Shown: positions 1-10,021, numbered from the stretch's first letter. The stretch is 64,000 nt of DNA from Isosphaera pallida ATCC 43644 (GCF_000186345.1 NC_014962.1:1116001-1180000), one strand, 5' to 3'. A program made the numbers and translations. The notes: a model not told the origin generated them from the letters alone.

Positions 1-161
1 GGTTAATCCAGACTCAACATCACCCATCATAATGATCATAAAAGGATAGCTGGTTGGCTTGGGTTGCTCGCCACCCCTGGCCGGATTGGGCTTGGTCGTC
101 CTCTTTGCTCGGCCGACGGACGGGGGGATGCCTCCATCACACGCGGGGAGAATTGCGTGAC

Positions 162-190
162 CCGCCCGAATTGTCAAGGCGGGCGGTTTT
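162..190 (+). terminator. possible intrinsic terminator of an upstream gene
   Basis: CCGCCC at 162-167 can pair with GGGCGG at 181-186, and four T follow at 187-190. It would end a plus-strand gene lying left of the window. The stem is short and the T tract weak. Nothing else recognisable lies in bases 1-257. Confidence 0.35.
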
Positions 191-257
191 CAACCGCGTG
201 GCGACTAGCCAAAATGAATCAACGATGGAGTTCGTTCCCTCTCTGGAGGTTGACCCG

Positions 258-1256
258 ATGCCCGCCAACCTGACCCCCCAATACCACAAGGCCGAGGAGG
301 AATACAAGCGCGCGACCCAGCCCCGTGAAAAACTGGAGAAGCTGCGTGAGATGTTCCGTTTATTGCCCAAGCACAAGGGGACGGAAAAGATTCAGGCGGA
401 GCTCAAACGAAAGATCAGTCAGTTGATGGATGATCTCGAGTCGGGGGGTGGCAAGCCGGGGACGGGCAAAGGCAAGGCGGTACACAAAATCCCCCACGAG
501 GGGGCGGGGCGGGTCGTGTTGGTGGGGGCACCCAACGCGGGCAAAAGCGCCTTGCTGGCGGCGCTGACGGCAGCCAAGCCCGAGATCGCTCCCTATCCCT
601 TCACCACGCGGATTCCGATTCCAGGCATGATGGCCACGCGCGGGGTCAAAATTCAGCTCATCGATACGCCGGCCATTTCCCGCGACGTGATGGAGCCGTG
701 GTTGCCCGGCCTCGTGCGTCAGGCCGATGTCGTGTTGCTGGTGGCTAGTCTGGCCGATGACGACCTGATCGACGGGGTGGAGGTCACTTTGGAGCGGCTC
801 GCCGCCTCCAAGGTTCATCTGGTCGCCCAACCTCCGGTGGACGACGAGGACGAAACCACTCACTATCTACCCACCCTTCTGGCGGCCACCCAGTGCGACG
901 CGCCCGACGCTGAGGACCGCCTGGCCCTTTTGAAGGAATGGTTGAGCGAACGCCTGCCGATCTTGGTCGTTTCGGCCACCAGGGGCGATGGTCTTGAATT
1001 GCTCAAAGAAACCATTTACAACGCTTTGGGGATCATCCGGGTTTACACCAAAACGCCCGGTAAACCGGTTGACATGACCGACCCCTTCACACTGCCCATC
1101 GGCGGGACAGTCCACGACCTGGCGGAACGCATTCACCGCGACCTTGCTAACTCCCTCAAGTACGCCAAGGTCTGGGGAACCGGCGTCTTCGACGGGCAAA
1201 CCGTCAAACGCGACCACCAACTGCACGATTGCGACATCGTCGAACTTCATACATGA
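258..1256 (+). CDS. OBG/DRG-like GTPase with C-terminal TGS domain
   Basis: Predicted cytoplasmic P-loop GTPase of 332 aa in the OBG-HflX superfamily, closest in layout to DRG/YchF proteins that act around ribosomes. A charged helical N-terminus (about 1-60) precedes the G domain, with G1 GAPNAGKS at residues 90-97 and G3 as DTPA. The last 75 residues form a TGS domain (IRVYTKTPGKP through GQTVKRDHQLHDCDIVEL). The reading frame stays open back to position 54, but I chose ATG 258 because GGAGG sits eight bases before it and homology-like sequence begins there. The family is clear, while the specific substrate or ribosomal role is unknown. It stands alone, with 81 bases to the next gene. Confidence 0.88.
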   Translation: MPANLTPQYHKAEEEYKRATQPREKLEKLREMFRLLPKHKGTEKIQAELKRKISQLMDDLESGGGKPGTGKGKAVHKIPHEGAGRVVLVGAPNAGKSALLAALTAAKPEIAPYPFTTRIPIPGMMATRGVKIQLIDTPAISRDVMEPWLPGLVRQADVVLLVASLADDDLIDGVEVTLERLAASKVHLVAQPPVDDEDETTHYLPTLLAATQCDAPDAEDRLALLKEWLSERLPILVVSATRGDGLELLKETIYNALGIIRVYTKTPGKPVDMTDPFTLPIGGTVHDLAERIHRDLANSLKYAKVWGTGVFDGQTVKRDHQLHDCDIVELHT

Positions 1257-1337
1257 CGAACCTCTCCGACACGACAGATCGCTTGTCCAGATCCACAAAT
1301 CCTTCATCCTTCTTACGTCTTCCGGGAATATGGTTTG

Positions 1338-2426
1338 ATGAGTGGAATCCCACCCTCTCCGAGTCGATCCCCCCACTCGACTCTCTCGGAAGCGACGAAT
1401 GTGGAGTCGAATCGGTGGCACGACCGCGTCGGAATCATCGGACTGATCTACGACGACGATAACGAAACCGCCCGGCTGGACAACGTGTTGGTCCGGCGAG
1501 GCTTGGTGGTGAGGATCGACCAGGACGACTTGGAACGCGAGGCGGTTATTAGGGGGGGGGCCTCCACCGGCGAACCCCCGAGCTTCGACCCAGACAGCCC
1601 GCCTCGGATTCTGCGGTTGGATCCCCAACCATTCGCGGGGTCCCGCTCCAAGCTCGGAGATTTGTTCGAGTGGCGCGTCGATCCCCGATTCCTCGCCATT
1701 CCTCTCGTTCGGATTGTCCGACGCGATCAGGTTCTCAACCCACCCTGGCCCACCGCCGAGCCGATTCCACCGGTTCGAATCCGATCCGACGTGGACGCCT
1801 TGTTGTCCCAGGACGCTTGCCTCGCGCGGCCCGATCTCCTGATGGAGGTTCTCCGCGAAACGCTGCGACGATTGGAACAACGACGACGCGATGGCCTGAT
1901 CGCCCGGGTCTCCCTGGAGTTTCAAAGCGACCTCAATGTGCTGCGCTGGGTGGCAGAGGGAGTTTTAAGGCTTCAAAGCGGCGTTCCACTCTCCTCGACC
2001 CAGTCCCGCCACCTTCATTTGGCGTTATTAGAGATTGGCGGCAACGCCGTAGAATGGGGCAATCGCTTTCGCAAAGAATGTCCGGTCGATCTAGTCTGGA
2101 GTTGGTGGCGCGATCGTTTGGAGATCGAGATCAGCGACCAAGGCGAGGGGTTCGACCCCTCCTGTCTGCCTCACGCCGCCCACGCCGATGATCCGTTTCT
2201 CCACTTGGAGATTCGCCAACGTCTGGGCTTACGCGACGGCGGGTTCGGTTTGATGATGGCCCGGGGACTCGTGGACGAGTTTCGAATCGAACAGGGAGGA
2301 CGACGCATTGTGATGATCAAACGTCTCGATCATCATATGACCTCCGCTTCCCCATCTTCTCCAAGATCCCCAGTCTGTTGCGACCGGCCACGCTCTGGAG
2401 CCGTTCACGACCCCAGAATGAGTTGA
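1338..2426 (+). CDS. RsbW-like ATP-binding regulator (anti-sigma factor/serine kinase type)
   Basis: A 362-aa protein whose last third (about 215-330) is a GHKL ATPase of the HATPase_c_2/RsbW type. The N box is [16 protein letters not shown]1 is [11 protein letters not shown], and the G2-like part is [17 protein letters not shown]. Such proteins bind and phosphorylate anti-anti-sigma factors in partner-switching pathways. The N-terminal 200 residues start with a strand pattern ([12 protein letters not shown]) resembling a degenerate receiver domain, which is inference only. ATG 1338 follows an in-frame TTG at 1335. A run of nine G at 1552-1560 lies in frame within the N-terminal part and is a slippage risk. 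The 3' end overlaps the convergent regulator gene by 22 bases. Confidence 0.75.
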   Translation: MSGIPPSPSRSPHSTLSEATNVESNRWHDRVGIIGLIYDDDNETARLDNVLVRRGLVVRIDQDDLEREAVIRGGASTGEPPSFDPDSPPRILRLDPQPFAGSRSKLGDLFEWRVDPRFLAIPLVRIVRRDQVLNPPWPTAEPIPPVRIRSDVDALLSQDACLARPDLLMEVLRETLRRLEQRRRDGLIARVSLEFQSDLNVLRWVAEGVLRLQSGVPLSSTQSRHLHLALLEIGGNAVEWGNRFRKECPVDLVWSWWRDRLEIEISDQGEGFDPSCLPHAAHADDPFLHLEIRQRLGLRDGGFGLMMARGLVDEFRIEQGGRRIVMIKRLDHHMTSASPSSPRSPVCCDRPRSGAVHDPRMS

Positions 2427-2860
2427 ATCAGGTCGGCCACCCGGCGATGGGACTCAACCGGATGGCGGAGTGGCAATTCAGCGTGAATGCGATAACGATT
2501 GCGTCGCCCGTGGCGCTCCCGTTCAATGTAGTGGCCCTCCTCGAGATCCGCGATGATCCGTTGCACCGCGCGTTCGGTGATGCCGACCCGTTGGGCCACC
2601 TCGCGGACCCGGATATCCGGGTCGCGGGACAAGACCAAAAGCACATGGGCATGGTTGCTCAAAAACGTCCAGGACGCGCTGGACCCCGTCTCCCCCCGCG
2701 CCTGTTGAACCGGGGACGCGGGGGAAGCGGATTGAACTGGAGACTGCGATGCGGGTGGGGTCAAGGTCGGTTGGACGCAGTCGGTTTGGTCGGCGGAAGA
2801 GATCATCTGCTGGTGGAATCTGGAGAGAACGCGGGTCGAGCTTGTGCCGGATCCTGACAT
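2405..2860 (-). CDS. winged-helix (MarR/ArsR-like) transcriptional regulator
   Basis: A 151-aa protein with about 55 low-complexity residues (Ser, Pro, Gln) before a winged-helix domain. [20 protein letters not shown] and [18 protein letters not shown] form the helix-turn-helix, and [16 protein letters not shown] forms the wing. It is probably a DNA-binding repressor or activator. It is the last gene of the dabB-dabA run, starting inside the 3' end of dabA (58-base overlap from ATG 2860), so it is probably cotranscribed and may control that operon (inference). An in-frame ATG at 2875 would add five residues. No metal- or ligand-binding domain is visible. Confidence 0.75.
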   Translation of the reverse strand: MSGSGTSSTRVLSRFHQQMISSADQTDCVQPTLTPPASQSPVQSASPASPVQQARGETGSSASWTFLSNHAHVLLVLSRDPDIRVREVAQRVGITERAVQRIIADLEEGHYIERERHGRRNRYRIHAELPLRHPVESHRRVADLIQLILGS

Positions 2861-5241
2861 CGCCAAGCCTCCCATCCCCGTTCCGGGACGTACAACGCCA
2901 GTTGGTCCGAGTTGGGATCGAGGGCGAATAAACGCACCCAGCCCCCACGCACCAGGTCGTAAACCGAAGGATGGGCGGCCAGAACTCGCTCGATCTTCTC
3001 ACGAGGAGCTTCCACCACCACCTGAAGCCGCAGGGGCTCGTGGAACCAGCGTCCCTGAGCGTCATGGACCGACTGGACCGCCAACCCTCCCCGCAGATCG
3101 CCGCCGTTGCCCAGCACGACGCCTAGACCGCCCACTCGATTATGGAGCGCCTTATCGCCGCAGCCAAACGTGGCCTGATCAATCGTAGAGGCGAAGTATT
3201 GAAGGTTGATCCAAGAGGCCACCACCATCGGCGCGGTTAGGATCAAGGTGAGAACAGACTGCTCCGGATCGCGTGCCGCGTCGTATTCGTGAAGGAACGC
3301 GCGTCCCTCCAGATTGACGCCCCGGGTGCGTTCGCGTCGCGCGGCGATGAAGGCGCAGTTGCGTGCCAGTCCCCACTCGGGACGAACCTCGGACCAATCC
3401 GCAGCGCGTCGCTTGAATCGACGATCCAGCAACGACAAGGGACGGTTCGCCAAACCGAGATCAGCCGCGCGTTCCTGACGAACCCGCCGACCCGCCTCCT
3501 TCAGGTCGGCCGCCAGCCGTTCCAGGTCGTCCCGATGACTTTGGGGCAGCCGTTCCAGATCGAGCAATCTCACCTCGTCGGTCGTGGTGTCGTGCACGCC
3601 AGGCAGGAAGTGGGTGTCCGACGGCAACGACCAACCGCGTTGGACCAGCCCTGTGCGAATGGCGGGGTCGTTGAGCAAAGCCGCGGCCACCCGCGCGTTG
3701 ATCGCCCCGCCGTGACCGCCGCAGGCTCCGCAATCCAGACCTGCGGCGTGAGGATTGTTGGCGCTGTGGCTTTCATGGCCGCACAACAGGATCAGACGGG
3801 CGAACCGGTCGGCAAACCCCATGTTCTGGAGAATACCCACGGCCAGATCGAGCTGAGCCTGGCGGGAAAGTTCAGCGTGATCCAGTTGAAATCCACCGGT
3901 ATGCTCGCCACAGCATGAAGAACCGGCGTCACCCAACGCCAAAGCGTCCCGGGTGAGTTTCAGACCATACGCCGGACCCAGAATCTCGACGAACGAGAAG
4001 GCGGAAGCCGGCGCGTTCTGAAGTTGAGCGGCGACCGCCCCGGCGCGGGGACGGTTCGACAATTCACTGGTCGCTACCCGATGCTCAACGGTCACCCCCG
4101 GCTTGAGCAACACTGGACAGCGCGCGTCAGTCTTCCCTTCGGAACGCCAAGCCAAAGCCACGCCGAAGAAGCCCGCGAACCCGCGGGTCTCAATGTCGGA
4201 GGCGACTGCTTCCAAGTGACGCCGCAATGGTTCGGATCGCACATCGATGCAGAAGACCGCTTGAACCCGGGGACGGTTCGGCTTGGCCTCGGTTCGTGAC
4301 GGCGGCGCTACAAGGCGTCCTAAAAGACGACGCGCGACCCCGTCCTCCCAGGCGTCCTGCAGGAGAACTCGAATCGCTTCGTCCTCGACCATTCGGGGTG
4401 TGAGATGATGAGCGTCTGAGTCTGAGGAGATTGTGTTGATTCCGCAGCACTCGGCCACGGCGACATCCAACGCCAGCAGGATTGCCAGCAGGTCCAGAAC
4501 GTCGCCGGGATCGTTGGGGTCGCGTTCCCAAGCGTAGCGACGCAGGAAGGAGGCCCAGCCGAATAGGCCGCCGAGCAAACGGTGAAACCGCGCGAGACGT
4601 TCAGGGCCATCGAGGCCGTGACGTTGGCTCAACTCGACCAGGGCCGCCTCGGCGGTCTCGGGCAGGGTGCCAACCCAGCGACGGAACCCGCGCAATCCTC
4701 CAATCTCCAGACTGCGGTCGGTTTGGGCGAATTCGCGCCAGCTAGGGTAAAGGCGTTGCCGCGCGACTCCGACGAACCGTCCGCCGTCGCTAGCATAGAC
4801 AGCGCACCAGCGGGCCGCGGCGCGGGTGGTTTGGTCTCGCCAGTCAGTCCCCCGCGCTTGGTCAATCCGCTCGGCTAGAGTGAGAGGGGTCAACGAGGGA
4901 CGCAGGGGCATCCTCTCGCGGCCTTCGAGGATCGCTTCCAGTCGCGTGGGGTCGAAGCCAGCACGCGCTGCGGCCGAGGCCAGATCCTCCGGCCCAAATT
5001 CTCCCATTCGCCAGCGGGCTTGATAGTCGGCCAAAACAGGCAGGGATTGGGCGTCGAGCCGGTCGGTCAAAACCCGCGCGGCCTGGGAAAAGGGTTGCGA
5101 GGCGAATCCCAGAAACGGGTTGACGGCCACGAAGTTGCGCAAATCCCAGAGTGGGGGGATGAGCAGGCAAGTTTGAATTGCGTCGTTCAAAATGGTCTCG
5201 GCCGACTGACGCGCGCCGATGGATTCAACGAAATGATGCAC
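2803..5241 (-). CDS. dabA: probable inorganic carbon transporter subunit DabA (DUF2309)
   Basis: An 812-aa protein of the DUF2309/DabA family, the zinc protein that with membrane subunit DabB drives energy-coupled uptake of CO2/bicarbonate. It carries the beta-carbonic-anhydrase-like zinc-site residues known for the family: Cys and Asp in VFCIDVRSE (about C331, D333), and His and Cys in [10 protein letters not shown] / [12 protein letters not shown] (about H489, C504). The full family length is kept. The frame is open to 5370, but GTG 5241 is preferred because GGAGG lies six bases upstream and family-like sequence starts there (HHFVESIG). It then overlaps the end of dabB by 17 bases, indicating translational coupling. 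Confidence 0.9.
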   Translation of the reverse strand: MHHFVESIGARQSAETILNDAIQTCLLIPPLWDLRNFVAVNPFLGFASQPFSQAARVLTDRLDAQSLPVLADYQARWRMGEFGPEDLASAAARAGFDPTRLEAILEGRERMPLRPSLTPLTLAERIDQARGTDWRDQTTRAAARWCAVYASDGGRFVGVARQRLYPSWREFAQTDRSLEIGGLRGFRRWVGTLPETAEAALVELSQRHGLDGPERLARFHRLLGGLFGWASFLRRYAWERDPNDPGDVLDLLAILLALDVAVAECCGINTISSDSDAHHLTPRMVEDEAIRVLLQDAWEDGVARRLLGRLVAPPSRTEAKPNRPRVQAVFCIDVRSEPLRRHLEAVASDIETRGFAGFFGVALAWRSEGKTDARCPVLLKPGVTVEHRVATSELSNRPRAGAVAAQLQNAPASAFSFVEILGPAYGLKLTRDALALGDAGSSCCGEHTGGFQLDHAELSRQAQLDLAVGILQNMGFADRFARLILLCGHESHSANNPHAAGLDCGACGGHGGAINARVAAALLNDPAIRTGLVQRGWSLPSDTHFLPGVHDTTTDEVRLLDLERLPQSHRDDLERLAADLKEAGRRVRQERAADLGLANRPLSLLDRRFKRRAADWSEVRPEWGLARNCAFIAARRERTRGVNLEGRAFLHEYDAARDPEQSVLTLILTAPMVVASWINLQYFASTIDQATFGCGDKALHNRVGGLGVVLGNGGDLRGGLAVQSVHDAQGRWFHEPLRLQVVVEAPREKIERVLAAHPSVYDLVRGGWVRLFALDPNSDQLALYVPERGWEAWRCQDPAQARPAFSPDSTSR

Positions 5242-6802
5242 GGCGAGCCTCCGACGTGATGGAAGGAATGGGCGAGGATGGAGGGGAGGAACAACGGGGA
5301 GAGCCGCAAAGGGCGTCCACCACGCGGTCGGCCACCGCACCCCAGTAGAAACCGTTGAGGGCATGAACATGGAACGCGCGACCCAACGAGGCCCGACCGA
5401 TGACCGGCAACAGGGCGTGGATCACCGTCAACGCGACCATCGCGGCCACCGGCAATCCGGCGGCGATCCAGGCTAGGGGTCCCGTGGCAGGCGCGATCGG
5501 ACCGAGGGTCGGCGTCAAGTACAGGGTCGCGCCTCGGTAGAGTCCCAACGCGCAGACGCAAAGCGCTAGCGTCAAACCCATCGTTGTGAACACCTCTCGA
5601 ACCATGAGGAGCCGGCTTCGGTTGAACCCCGCTGTCGTGCCCCCCAGCCAAGAGACCCAAAGCTGCCCGCAGGACAACGCCACGATCATCCCTAAAGCCA
5701 GTTCACCTGGCGCGTCCCACCATGAAAACGCGATCAACCAGGAGGCGAACGTCAACCCCGGCAGAGCCGCCAGCGTCCCCAAGCTCACCAGCGCCAACGC
5801 CCGACCCGGCGCGATCGTCCCAATGCCGTTGGACGACGTGGACCGCGGAACCTCGCCGCAACGCAGGAAGCTCCACGCCTTGTAGCAGCCGTGGCCGACG
5901 ATGTGCAACGCTGCAGCGGGAAACGCCCCCAAGCCGCACTGGATCATCATGAATCCCATCTGGCTCACCGTGGACCACGCGAGGATTCGTTTGATCTTCA
6001 CCTGCGCCCACATGGTGAGCATTCCCAAGGTCAACGTGAGGGTGCCCACCACGCTCAGGAGCAGCAACGCCTCAGGAACTCGTGCGATCAACGGCGCAAA
6101 CCGAATGACCAACGCGCCCCCAGCATTGATGATCCCCGCATGCATCAACGCCGAAACTGGAGTCGGGGCCTCCATCGTTTCGGGTAGCCAGCTGTGGAAG
6201 GGAAACTGCGCCGACTTGGTCAGCGCTGCGATCGCCACCAACATGGCGATTGGTCCCATCTCCGACGCAGGGATCGTCCCGACATGAGCCAGTACCTGAT
6301 TCAGGTCGAACGTGCCCGCGCTTTGGTAAATCAGCGCGATCGCTCCAACCAACGCCAGATCCCCCAGGCGACTAATCAGGAACTTCTTACGCGCCGGACG
6401 AATCGCCTCACGCCGTCGAGGGTCAATGGTCAGCAGGCCATGCAGCCCCAGACTGGTCGCTGCCCAGGCTACAAAGAGCAACACAAGGTGAGTAGAACAC
6501 ATCAAGATGTAAGCGGAAACAACTGTGAAGGTCAACAACCGCAGGAACCGCCGACGCGCCGGGTGCCCCTCCAAATAACGCACGGAGTACACCAAGGTCA
6601 CCGTGCCAATTCCGGATACGAGCAGAGTCAGCATCGCCGAAAGTGGGTCCAGCGTGATCCCAAACCCCGACCACGCCCCCGGCGTGATCAGTTGCCCAAC
6701 CAACGCCGCGGCGGAAACCAACGTCAGTCCCACCAGCAACGCCAGTCGCGGACCATGATCCCAGCCCAAACTTGCTCTGTCCCCATCCTCCCAATCGCTC
6801 AT
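5225..6802 (-). CDS. dabB: DabB-type proton-conducting membrane subunit (NuoL/MrpA-like)
   Basis: A 525-aa polytopic membrane protein of the proton-translocating transporter family (PF00361) shared by NuoL, MrpA and DabB. The hallmark stretch FPFHSWLPETMEAPTPVSAL and the following MHAGIINAGGALVIR are intact. A Lys (ALTKSAQFPF) and a His-rich loop match the proton path of the family. It sits directly upstream of dabA and overlaps it, which is the known dabB-dabA arrangement, so I assign DabB rather than a lone NuoL. ATG 6802 follows GGGAG at a normal distance. Confidence 0.88.
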   Translation of the reverse strand: MSDWEDGDRASLGWDHGPRLALLVGLTLVSAAALVGQLITPGAWSGFGITLDPLSAMLTLLVSGIGTVTLVYSVRYLEGHPARRRFLRLLTFTVVSAYILMCSTHLVLLFVAWAATSLGLHGLLTIDPRRREAIRPARKKFLISRLGDLALVGAIALIYQSAGTFDLNQVLAHVGTIPASEMGPIAMLVAIAALTKSAQFPFHSWLPETMEAPTPVSALMHAGIINAGGALVIRFAPLIARVPEALLLLSVVGTLTLTLGMLTMWAQVKIKRILAWSTVSQMGFMMIQCGLGAFPAAALHIVGHGCYKAWSFLRCGEVPRSTSSNGIGTIAPGRALALVSLGTLAALPGLTFASWLIAFSWWDAPGELALGMIVALSCGQLWVSWLGGTTAGFNRSRLLMVREVFTTMGLTLALCVCALGLYRGATLYLTPTLGPIAPATGPLAWIAAGLPVAAMVALTVIHALLPVIGRASLGRAFHVHALNGFYWGAVADRVVDALCGSPRCSSPPSSPIPSITSEARRASFR

Positions 6803-6845
6803 GAACGACTCCCGAAAAAGAACTCACGAAAAAACTGTCGTGTCT

Positions 6846-6873
6846 TTGATATCGTATTTCGGCTGGGAGTCAA
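6846..6873 (-). promoter_or_regulatory. candidate sigma-70-like promoter of dabB
   Basis: On the minus strand TTGACT (6873-6868) is followed after 16 bases by TATCAA (6851-6846), about 45 bases before the dabB start codon. The position fits a promoter for the dabB-dabA-regulator unit. Planctomycete promoter consensus is poorly known, so this rests on sequence resemblance only. Confidence 0.4.
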
Positions 6874-6999
6874 GAGAGGATGAGCCGAAACGCGGGGAAT
6901 GATCGGTCACGGGTCGGGAGTTGCGGTGGTTGTGTGGGCTGGGTGGGTTGGAAGCGCGCGGCAAGGGTGGGTCCACCGATTGGAGAGAAGCCAAGCGGT

Positions 7000-7036
7000 G
7001 GGATTGGGAGGAGATGAGGGGGATGGGGGTTGGGGG
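7000..7036 (+). other. G-run cluster, possible G-quadruplex
   Basis: Between the glcF stop and the dabB promoter the plus strand carries G runs at 7000-7002, 7006-7008, 7018-7022, 7025-7029 and 7032-7036, the last three with two-base loops. This matches a quadruplex pattern. It lies just beyond the glcF stop codon, so it would be C-rich in the glcF transcript. Confidence 0.45.
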
Positions 7037-7043
7037 TGTTGGT

Positions 7044-8549
7044 TCAGGAGGTTGCAGAACGTTTGGGGGGCGCGGGCAGGGAGTGGCCGGTGTAGGAGGC
7101 ATCGAGTAGATCGATGGGGTGAACGCAACGCATCGGCGCACCGGTTTCTTTGATCTTGCGGGCGATTTGGAGGATGCAACCGACGTTGCCGGTGGCGACG
7201 TAATCGGCTTGGGTAGCGGCGATGTGGCTCATCTTGCGGCGTCCCAGGGTCTCCGACATTTCGGGCTGAGTGAGGTTGTAGGTGCCTGCTGCGCCGCAGC
7301 AGAGTTCCGACTCTTCGAGGGGCACGAGGGTAAGGCCGGGGATCATCGCTAGCAGTTGCCGGGGCTGGCGTTCGATCTGTTGGCCGTGACGCAGGTGGCA
7401 GGCGTCATGGTAAGTGACGGTGGCGTTGACGGGGTGGGTGGGGGGAATCGGCCCGAGCTCGACCAGAAATTCGGCGATGTCGCGGACCTTGGCCACGAAG
7501 GCGCGGGCGGCCTCGCGGTCGCTCTCAGGGAGGATGTGGGCATAGTCCTTGAACATCGCGCCGCAACCGGCGGCGTTGACGATGATGGCGTCGTAACGGT
7601 TGGGGGCGAACGCCCGGAGGTTGGCCCGCGCCTGGGCCAACGCGGGTTGGTCAGCTCCCGAGTGGTAATGGATCGCACCGCAGCAGGTTTGACCCTTGGG
7701 CACGTGGACCTCGCACCCGTTGTGTTGCAGCACGCGGATGGTCGCGGCATTGGTGCCAGGATACATGGCGTCAGCCACGCAGCCGGTCAGGAAGGCGACG
7801 GTGGCTCGCTTGGGACCGATCGGCGGCGCGACTTCGGGGAAGCGTTGCGGGGCTTCCAAGCCATCGGGCACCATCGCGGCCATGCGTCGCAAGGTGGGGG
7901 GGAGGAGTTTGGTCACGCCGACCTTCTCGGCCAGGTCGAGCAGACCGAGTTTCTGCATGATCCGAGCCGGAATCATCGCCAGCTTGACACGGTTGGCATA
8001 AGGGAACAAGTGTCGCAGCATCAGCGCACGCAACCAACTGGGTTGATGCGTAGGCGGGGCCGAGCGGTGCATGGCAATGTGGAACGGCTCGATCAAGTGG
8101 GCATATTGCACGCCGGAAGGACATGCGGTTTCACAGGCGCGACAATCCAAACACAAGTCGAGGTGATGACGCACCGGGTCGGACAATGCCAATCGGCCAT
8201 CAACGATCGAACGCATCAAATGGATGCGGCCGCGGGGCGAGTCGTTTTCGTCGCCAGTGACGACGTAGGTGGGACAACTCGCCGTACAAAGGCCGCAATG
8301 GACGCATTCCTGGAAGCGGCGGTAGTCAATCTTTTGGTTGAGCCAATCGAGGTCGATTCCTGGTTCGGTGACCGAGCCCCGCGCCGGCGCGTTGGGGTTG
8401 GGCAACGAGTGACCCAACTCGAACCGAGGCATGGCGTTGGCCGCGCTGGTGTTTGGGGTGTCTGCGTTGGCGGGGGGGAGGAGAGAAGAAGGGCTGAGTT
8501 CCACAGGGAGCGGTGATTGGGGATGAGGGGTGGTGGGGGCCTGGCTCAT
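7044..8549 (-). CDS. glcF: glycolate oxidase iron-sulfur subunit GlcF
   Basis: A 501-aa protein with two [4Fe-4S] ferredoxin motifs, CVHCGLCTASCP (C82-C92) and CLDCRACETACP (C133-C143), followed by two CCG domains ending in CCGAIHYH and CCGAAGTYN. This is the GlcF layout: the electron-transfer subunit of membrane-associated glycolate dehydrogenase that oxidises glycolate to glyoxylate. The first 60 residues are Pro/Ser-rich and not part of the family core. It lies 101 bases downstream of glcE on the same strand, so they probably form one operon. No GlcD catalytic subunit lies in the window. Confidence 0.9.
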   Translation of the reverse strand: MSQAPTTPHPQSPLPVELSPSSLLPPANADTPNTSAANAMPRFELGHSLPNPNAPARGSVTEPGIDLDWLNQKIDYRRFQECVHCGLCTASCPTYVVTGDENDSPRGRIHLMRSIVDGRLALSDPVRHHLDLCLDCRACETACPSGVQYAHLIEPFHIAMHRSAPPTHQPSWLRALMLRHLFPYANRVKLAMIPARIMQKLGLLDLAEKVGVTKLLPPTLRRMAAMVPDGLEAPQRFPEVAPPIGPKRATVAFLTGCVADAMYPGTNAATIRVLQHNGCEVHVPKGQTCCGAIHYHSGADQPALAQARANLRAFAPNRYDAIIVNAAGCGAMFKDYAHILPESDREAARAFVAKVRDIAEFLVELGPIPPTHPVNATVTYHDACHLRHGQQIERQPRQLLAMIPGLTLVPLEESELCCGAAGTYNLTQPEMSETLGRRKMSHIAATQADYVATGNVGCILQIARKIKETGAPMRCVHPIDLLDASYTGHSLPAPPKRSATS

Positions 8550-8650
8550 GGGAGTGTCTCCCTCGAAGGGGGATGGAGTTTGGAACCGCGTTGACTGATG
8601 GGGGGGGAGAGGAGCCGGGGCGAATCAGACGCCACGATCCCAAGTCAACT

Positions 8651-10021
8651 TCAAATCTGGTCGATGAAGCGGCCGGGGTTGAGCAGGTGGTGGGGATCGA
8701 GGGCTTGTTTGATTTGGCGGGCGATGGCCCAATCGGGTCGCGGCGCGCCCCAGACGTTGAGCGTCGGCTTCCAGGCGGTGGGGCAGCGGGGCAGGATCAG
8801 GTTACCTTTGGCCTCGACCGCGAATCGCCGGGCCTGCTCGACGTCGTGTTGGACCACCTCCAGAGGCTCGGGGGCGATCAGGTGGGCCCGCACCAGGCCG
8901 TCGCCGGCGTGGGCTTGAACCATCCAACGTCGGGGATCGAACCTGCTGACCAGTTCGGCGACTCGGGAGGGCACCAGGTTGGCGGCCAACGATACCGCGG
9001 GCGTTTCAGGGAGGGGGGCTCCCTCGTTCAAACCGGGTGCGGGCGCGAGGGGCGCGGCGGTCAGTTCGGTCAGGATCGACCAAAGCGGCCCGGCTCGGTC
9101 GTCGCGTAGGGTCGCCACGTCGGGCCGTTGGTTGGTGGCGGACTCGCTGTCGGTACGGCTGAGCTCGTCGACCAGGCGATCGAGTTGCCAGGTCACCGAG
9201 TCGGCGTTGTCCTCGACGCCCACCACCAAAGCCAGGGCTTGGGGGTCGTCCTGAGCTGGGGCGGGCAGGTCGAGGAGAAGGGCGATTTGGCGGGCGGCGG
9301 AGGCGTTGAGCAGTTCGATGGCGGTGGGTCGGGCTTGCGAGAGGTTCAACTCGGTCAGACGCCGTTCGGCGGTGGCGGCGTTGGGCAAGACCACCCAGAC
9401 TAAAGCGTTCGACTCGGGACGGGGACGGAGCTTGAGGGTGATTTGGGCGAGAATCCCCAAAGTGCCAACCGCGCCGGTCATAAGTTTGGGGAAGTCGTAG
9501 CCCGCCACGTTTTTGACGACCCGGCCCCCGCCCTGGATGAATTGTCCCCGGGTGTTGACGAAGCCGACGCCGATGATCGCGTCGCGGGGCCGTCCCCAGC
9601 CGTAGCGTCGCGGTCCGTAAAAGTTGGTGGCGTACAGACCGCCCACCGTAGCGCGGTCGGCCTCGGGCACGTCCAGGGGCAGCCACTGGTTTTCGGCGGC
9701 CAGCACTCGGGCCAGGGCGTGCAGGGTCAGCCCGGCTTCGACGGTGATGGTCAAATCGGCCGCGGGGTAGTCGATGACCCGGTGGAGTCCGGTCAGGTCG
9801 AACGCCGCGCCCGAGCGGGCGGGCGGGTTGCCGTAATCCAGCGCCGTCGCGCCGCCTTGGGGAAAGATCGGCGTTTCGGCCTCGGCACAACGCCGCGCGG
9901 CCTCCTTGAGGGCGTCGAGGTCGTGGGGACGCTCGCAATGGAAGGCTCGCAGGCCGTCGCCTAAGATCGGCAAATCCAGATCATCCTGGCGGGGGAGGAA
10001 CGATTGGTCCGGCTCGCTCAC
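8651..10021 (-). CDS. glcE: glycolate oxidase FAD-binding subunit GlcE
   Basis: A 456-aa FAD-linked oxidase of the PCMH/VAO type. The FAD-binding half shows PQGGATALDYG, a GGLYATNFYGPRRYGWG region, and GGRVVKNVAGYDFPKLMTG, a segment typical of GlcE. The C-terminal half has the DPHHLLNPGRF motif shared with GlcD/GlcE. It forms the glycolate dehydrogenase complex with GlcF and a GlcD subunit encoded elsewhere. The start is GTG 10021 with GGGAG nine bases upstream. About 70 residues in the middle (SDSESATNQRP through LNEGAPLPE) look variable and may be an insertion. Confidence 0.88.
   Translation of the reverse strand: MSEPDQSFLPRQDDLDLPILGDGLRAFHCERPHDLDALKEAARRCAEAETPIFPQGGATALDYGNPPARSGAAFDLTGLHRVIDYPAADLTITVEAGLTLHALARVLAAENQWLPLDVPEADRATVGGLYATNFYGPRRYGWGRPRDAIIGVGFVNTRGQFIQGGGRVVKNVAGYDFPKLMTGAVGTLGILAQITLKLRPRPESNALVWVVLPNAATAERRLTELNLSQARPTAIELLNASAARQIALLLDLPAPAQDDPQALALVVGVEDNADSVTWQLDRLVDELSRTDSESATNQRPDVATLRDDRAGPLWSILTELTAAPLAPAPGLNEGAPLPETPAVSLAANLVPSRVAELVSRFDPRRWMVQAHAGDGLVRAHLIAPEPLEVVQHDVEQARRFAVEAKGNLILPRCPTAWKPTLNVWGAPRPDWAIARQIKQALDPHHLLNPGRFIDQI

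Noticed and set aside
867-1925. Long minus-strand ORF of 352 codons opposite the GTPase and RsbW-like genes
   Set aside because: Its translation has no domain and mirrors the codon structure of two well-supported plus-strand genes; a GC-rich shadow.
7356-8516. Plus-strand ORF of 386 codons
   Set aside because: It is antisense to glcF, whose motifs are clear; the translation is Gly/Val/Arg-rich without a domain.
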